Source: an uncultured Actinomycetes bacterium (GTDB lineage: Bacteria > Actinomycetota > Acidimicrobiia > Acidimicrobiales > Microtrichaceae). From it: a stretch of DNA of 11,717 nucleotides. This document shows positions 11,450 to 11,717 of the stretch, piece after piece. The DNA lies in NCBI GenBank assembly GCA_903930035.1, contig CAIYXG010000428.1, positions 1 through 11,717 on the forward strand, in the 5' to 3' direction. Position numbers and translations under genes: made by a program. Below the pieces are notes generated by a model. That model was given only the letters and a program-made list of their open reading frames with translations, made no database searches and had not been told where the DNA came from. Every line of letters starts with the position of its first letter. The stretch's first letter is position 1.

Positions 11450-11717
11450 GCGTCGAGCAGGTGGCCGTCCTCGGTGCGGGCATGCACCCGTGGGGCAAGT
11501 GGGGCCGCAACTTCGTCGAGTACGGCGTCGCCGCCGCCCGCGACGCCCTGGCCGACTCGCAGGTCGACTGGCGCGACATCCAGTTCGTCGCCGGCGCCGA
11601 CACCATGCGCAACGGCTACCCCGGCTACGTGGCCGGCGCCACGTTCGCCCAGGCCCTGGGCTGGACCGGCGTGCCCGTGACCTCGTCCCCGCCGCTGCCG
11701 CCCGGCGAGCCCCCGCA
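11446..11717 (+). CDS. SCP-x/Ltp-type thiolase or aldolase, 3' end cut by window
   Basis: Only the first 90 residues are present. VAVLGAGMHPWGKWGRNF (6-23), EYGVAAARDAL (25-35) and the FVAGADTMRNGYPGYVAGATFAQALGWTG stretch (about 47-75) are typical of the Ltp thiolase group, related to Ltp3/Ltp4 of the cholesterol regulon. Such proteins with a DUF35 partner either cleave beta-keto thioesters or act as retro-aldolases on steroid side chains; Ltp3/Ltp4 have been linked to removal of C24-branched sterol chains. ATG 11446 overlaps the DUF35 stop, so the pair is translationally coupled. After TSS (80-82), where the family has a tyrosine and then the cysteine nucleophile motif, the frame instead reads a proline-rich string to the edge, which may mean sequence error in the last 30 bases. 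Confidence 0.8.
   Translation, partial: MSVEQVAVLGAGMHPWGKWGRNFVEYGVAAARDALADSQVDWRDIQFVAGADTMRNGYPGYVAGATFAQALGWTGVPVTSSPPLPPGEPP

Noticed and set aside
1..11717. tRNA, rRNA, riboswitch, CRISPR array, insertion sequence or phage remnant
   Set aside because: No cloverleaf, repeat-spacer pattern, transposase frame or terminal repeats were seen; the window is filled by chromosomal-type coding genes.

Overview
The window is very GC-rich with strong G/C third-position bias, GTG starts, TAnnnT -10 elements and apparently leaderless genes, which points to a high-GC actinobacterium. Gene content and sequence flavour would fit an Acidimicrobiia-type or mycolic-acid-type genome, but the taxon cannot be fixed from sequence alone.

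Layout. (1) 1-2156, + strand: the 3' part of a membrane-bound GGDEF-EAL cyclic-di-GMP enzyme, cut by the left edge. (2) 4906-2158, - strand: a tight three-gene operon, ipdA-ipdB-ipdC, with ATGA and GTGA overlaps. It ends one base from the stop of the GGDEF-EAL gene. (3) 5065-5613, +: a small unknown lipoprotein, divergent from ipdA across a 158-bp spacer. (4) 6400-5642, -: an EchA20-like crotonase. (5) 7430-6510, -: an alpha/beta hydrolase of the DUF1023 type with a WXG100-like N-terminal helical part. (6) 7500-8300, +: an SDR resembling Rv3549c. (7) 9231-8332, -: an LLM-type (F420) oxidoreductase. (8) 9579-10931, +: a 450-residue regulator carrying two complete TetR units, preceded by a 12-bp perfect inverted repeat that overlaps its own -10. 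(9) 10991-11449 and 11446-11717 (cut), +: a DUF35 OB-fold protein overlapping a thiolase.

Function. IpdA/IpdB/IpdC and EchA20 are the enzymes that, in Mycobacterium tuberculosis (Rv3550-Rv3553), break down the last two steroid rings (C and D) as CoA thioesters. EchA20 opens ring D, IpdAB hydrolytically opens ring C, and IpdC is a flavoenzyme of the same stage. The SDR matches a neighbour in that same M. tuberculosis cluster. The LLM enzyme, DUF35 protein and thiolase recall the separate Rv3520c-Rv3523 block of the cholesterol regulon. The window therefore looks like a steroid (sterol or bile-acid-type) catabolic island in which two blocks that are apart in Mycobacterium lie together, under an unusual double-TetR regulator. 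Genes for the CoA ligase (FadD3), the acyl-CoA dehydrogenases and KstR/KstR2 are not in view.

The most notable items are the tandem TetR protein with its 34-bp operator candidate, a set of three genes with TAnnnT exactly 6 nt before the start codon (leaderless transcription), a DUF35 protein that has lost most zinc-ribbon cysteines, and a 10-bp promoter motif shared by echA20 and the LLM gene. No RNA genes, insertion sequences or CRISPR arrays were seen.
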